Assembly (NCBI GenBank): GCA_023415595.1
Contig: JAEZJW010000210.1
Coordinates: forward strand, 1 to 6,145
Direction: 5' to 3'
From: Bacillota bacterium
GTDB lineage: Bacteria; Bacillota; Clostridia; Lachnospirales; Lachnospiraceae
Length of the DNA stretch: 6,145 nucleotides
Shown here: positions 5,914-6,145 of the stretch, piece by piece
Layout of the letters: every line of letters begins with the position of its first letter
Position numbering within the stretch: the stretch's first letter is position 1
Notes under the pieces: model-generated
Databases searched by the model: none
Seen by the model: only the letters and a program-made list of their open reading frames with translations
What the model was told of the DNA's origin: nothing
Translations under genes and position numbers: made by a program

Positions 5914-5929
5914 GAGTTCATGAGTTCAT
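5914..5929 (+). repeat. Exact 8-bp tandem repeat at the flgK start
   Basis: GAGTTCAT occurs twice in direct tandem (5914-5921 and 5922-5929). The flgK ATG (5920-5922) spans the junction. Gain or loss of a copy would shift the distance between start codon and ribosome binding site or alter the frame. Confidence 0.7.
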
Positions 5930-6145
5930 TAGGCGGATTATATATCGGAGTTACAGGTCTGAATGTCAGTCAGGCTGCTTTGAATATCACATCACATAAT
6001 TTAGCCAACGTGGATACGAAGGGCTTTGTCAGGCAGCAGGCAGTATTAACCGATTTCAATTATATAAAATGGGGCGAATCCTATATCTCCTCCATGCAGC
6101 AAGGCTTGGGAGCAAACTTTGCAACCGTGAAGCAGGTGCGGGATT
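5920..6145 (+). CDS. flgK: FlgK, flagellar hook-associated protein 1 (3' end outside window)
   Basis: Only the first 75 codons of this gene are inside the window. FlgK is exported by the flagellar type III apparatus and forms the junction between hook and filament. The visible part is the conserved N-terminal rod/hook-type helix and following segment: SSLGGLYIGVTGLNVSQAAL at 2-21, then the family signature TSHNLANVDTKGFVRQ at 24-39. Other axial proteins (FlgE, FlgG, FlgF) share the SHNLANVDT motif, but the ending QGLGANF-TVKQVRD and the position after flgN point to FlgK. Translation starts at the ATG preceded by AAGGTG (5909-5914) with five bases of spacing. A second, similar site, AAGGTGG (5901-5907), lies just upstream. 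Codons after 6144 are cut by the window edge. Confidence 0.93.
   Translation, partial: MSSLGGLYIGVTGLNVSQAALNITSHNLANVDTKGFVRQQAVLTDFNYIKWGESYISSMQQGLGANFATVKQVRD

Overview
The window looks like chromosomal DNA from a motile, low-to-moderate GC Firmicute. The best guess is a flagellated member of the Lachnospiraceae (Clostridium cluster XIVa). This rests on strong AGGAGG-type ribosome binding sites, the UgpC/MsmX-type ATPase next to a CdaR-type regulator, the S41 protease, and the flgM-flgN-flgK order. It is inferred from protein character and gene order, not from a search. All genes lie on the + strand. I see no mobile element, CRISPR array, tRNA or rRNA.

Layout. Positions 1-740 hold the 3' two thirds of a sugar-importer type ABC ATPase, closed by a textbook Rho-independent terminator (755-780). 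A gap of about 320 bases follows. It contains a good extended -10 promoter (934-962), which leads into a PucR/CdaR-type transcription regulator (1061-2149). A 106-base gap with two back-to-back hairpins (2158-2216) separates it from a membrane-anchored, PDZ-containing S41 C-terminal processing protease (2256-3509) with an intact Ser/Lys/Gln active site. A 17-bp perfect stem (3538-3576) ends that unit. A single ArsB/NhaD/SLC13-type ion permease follows (3632-4906).

The right end is the start of a late flagellar operon: flgM (anti-sigma-28), flgN (chaperone for hook-associated proteins) and the first 75 codons of flgK (hook-filament junction protein). Upstream of flgM there is a near-consensus sigma-28 promoter. 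Its -35 element overlaps a perfect sigma-A -10 box.

How the genes work together. The flagellar block is coherent. Sigma-28 would drive flgM-flgN-flgK, FlgM would inhibit sigma-28 until it is exported through the finished hook, and FlgN would escort FlgK to the export apparatus. The left part is looser: an ATPase that probably serves several sugar importers, a ligand-sensing regulator with no visible catabolic target, a protease and an orphan permease, largely separated by terminators. I found no clear sign of a wholly new system. The most interesting signals are regulatory: the overlapping promoters before flgM and the tandem hairpins before the protease gene.
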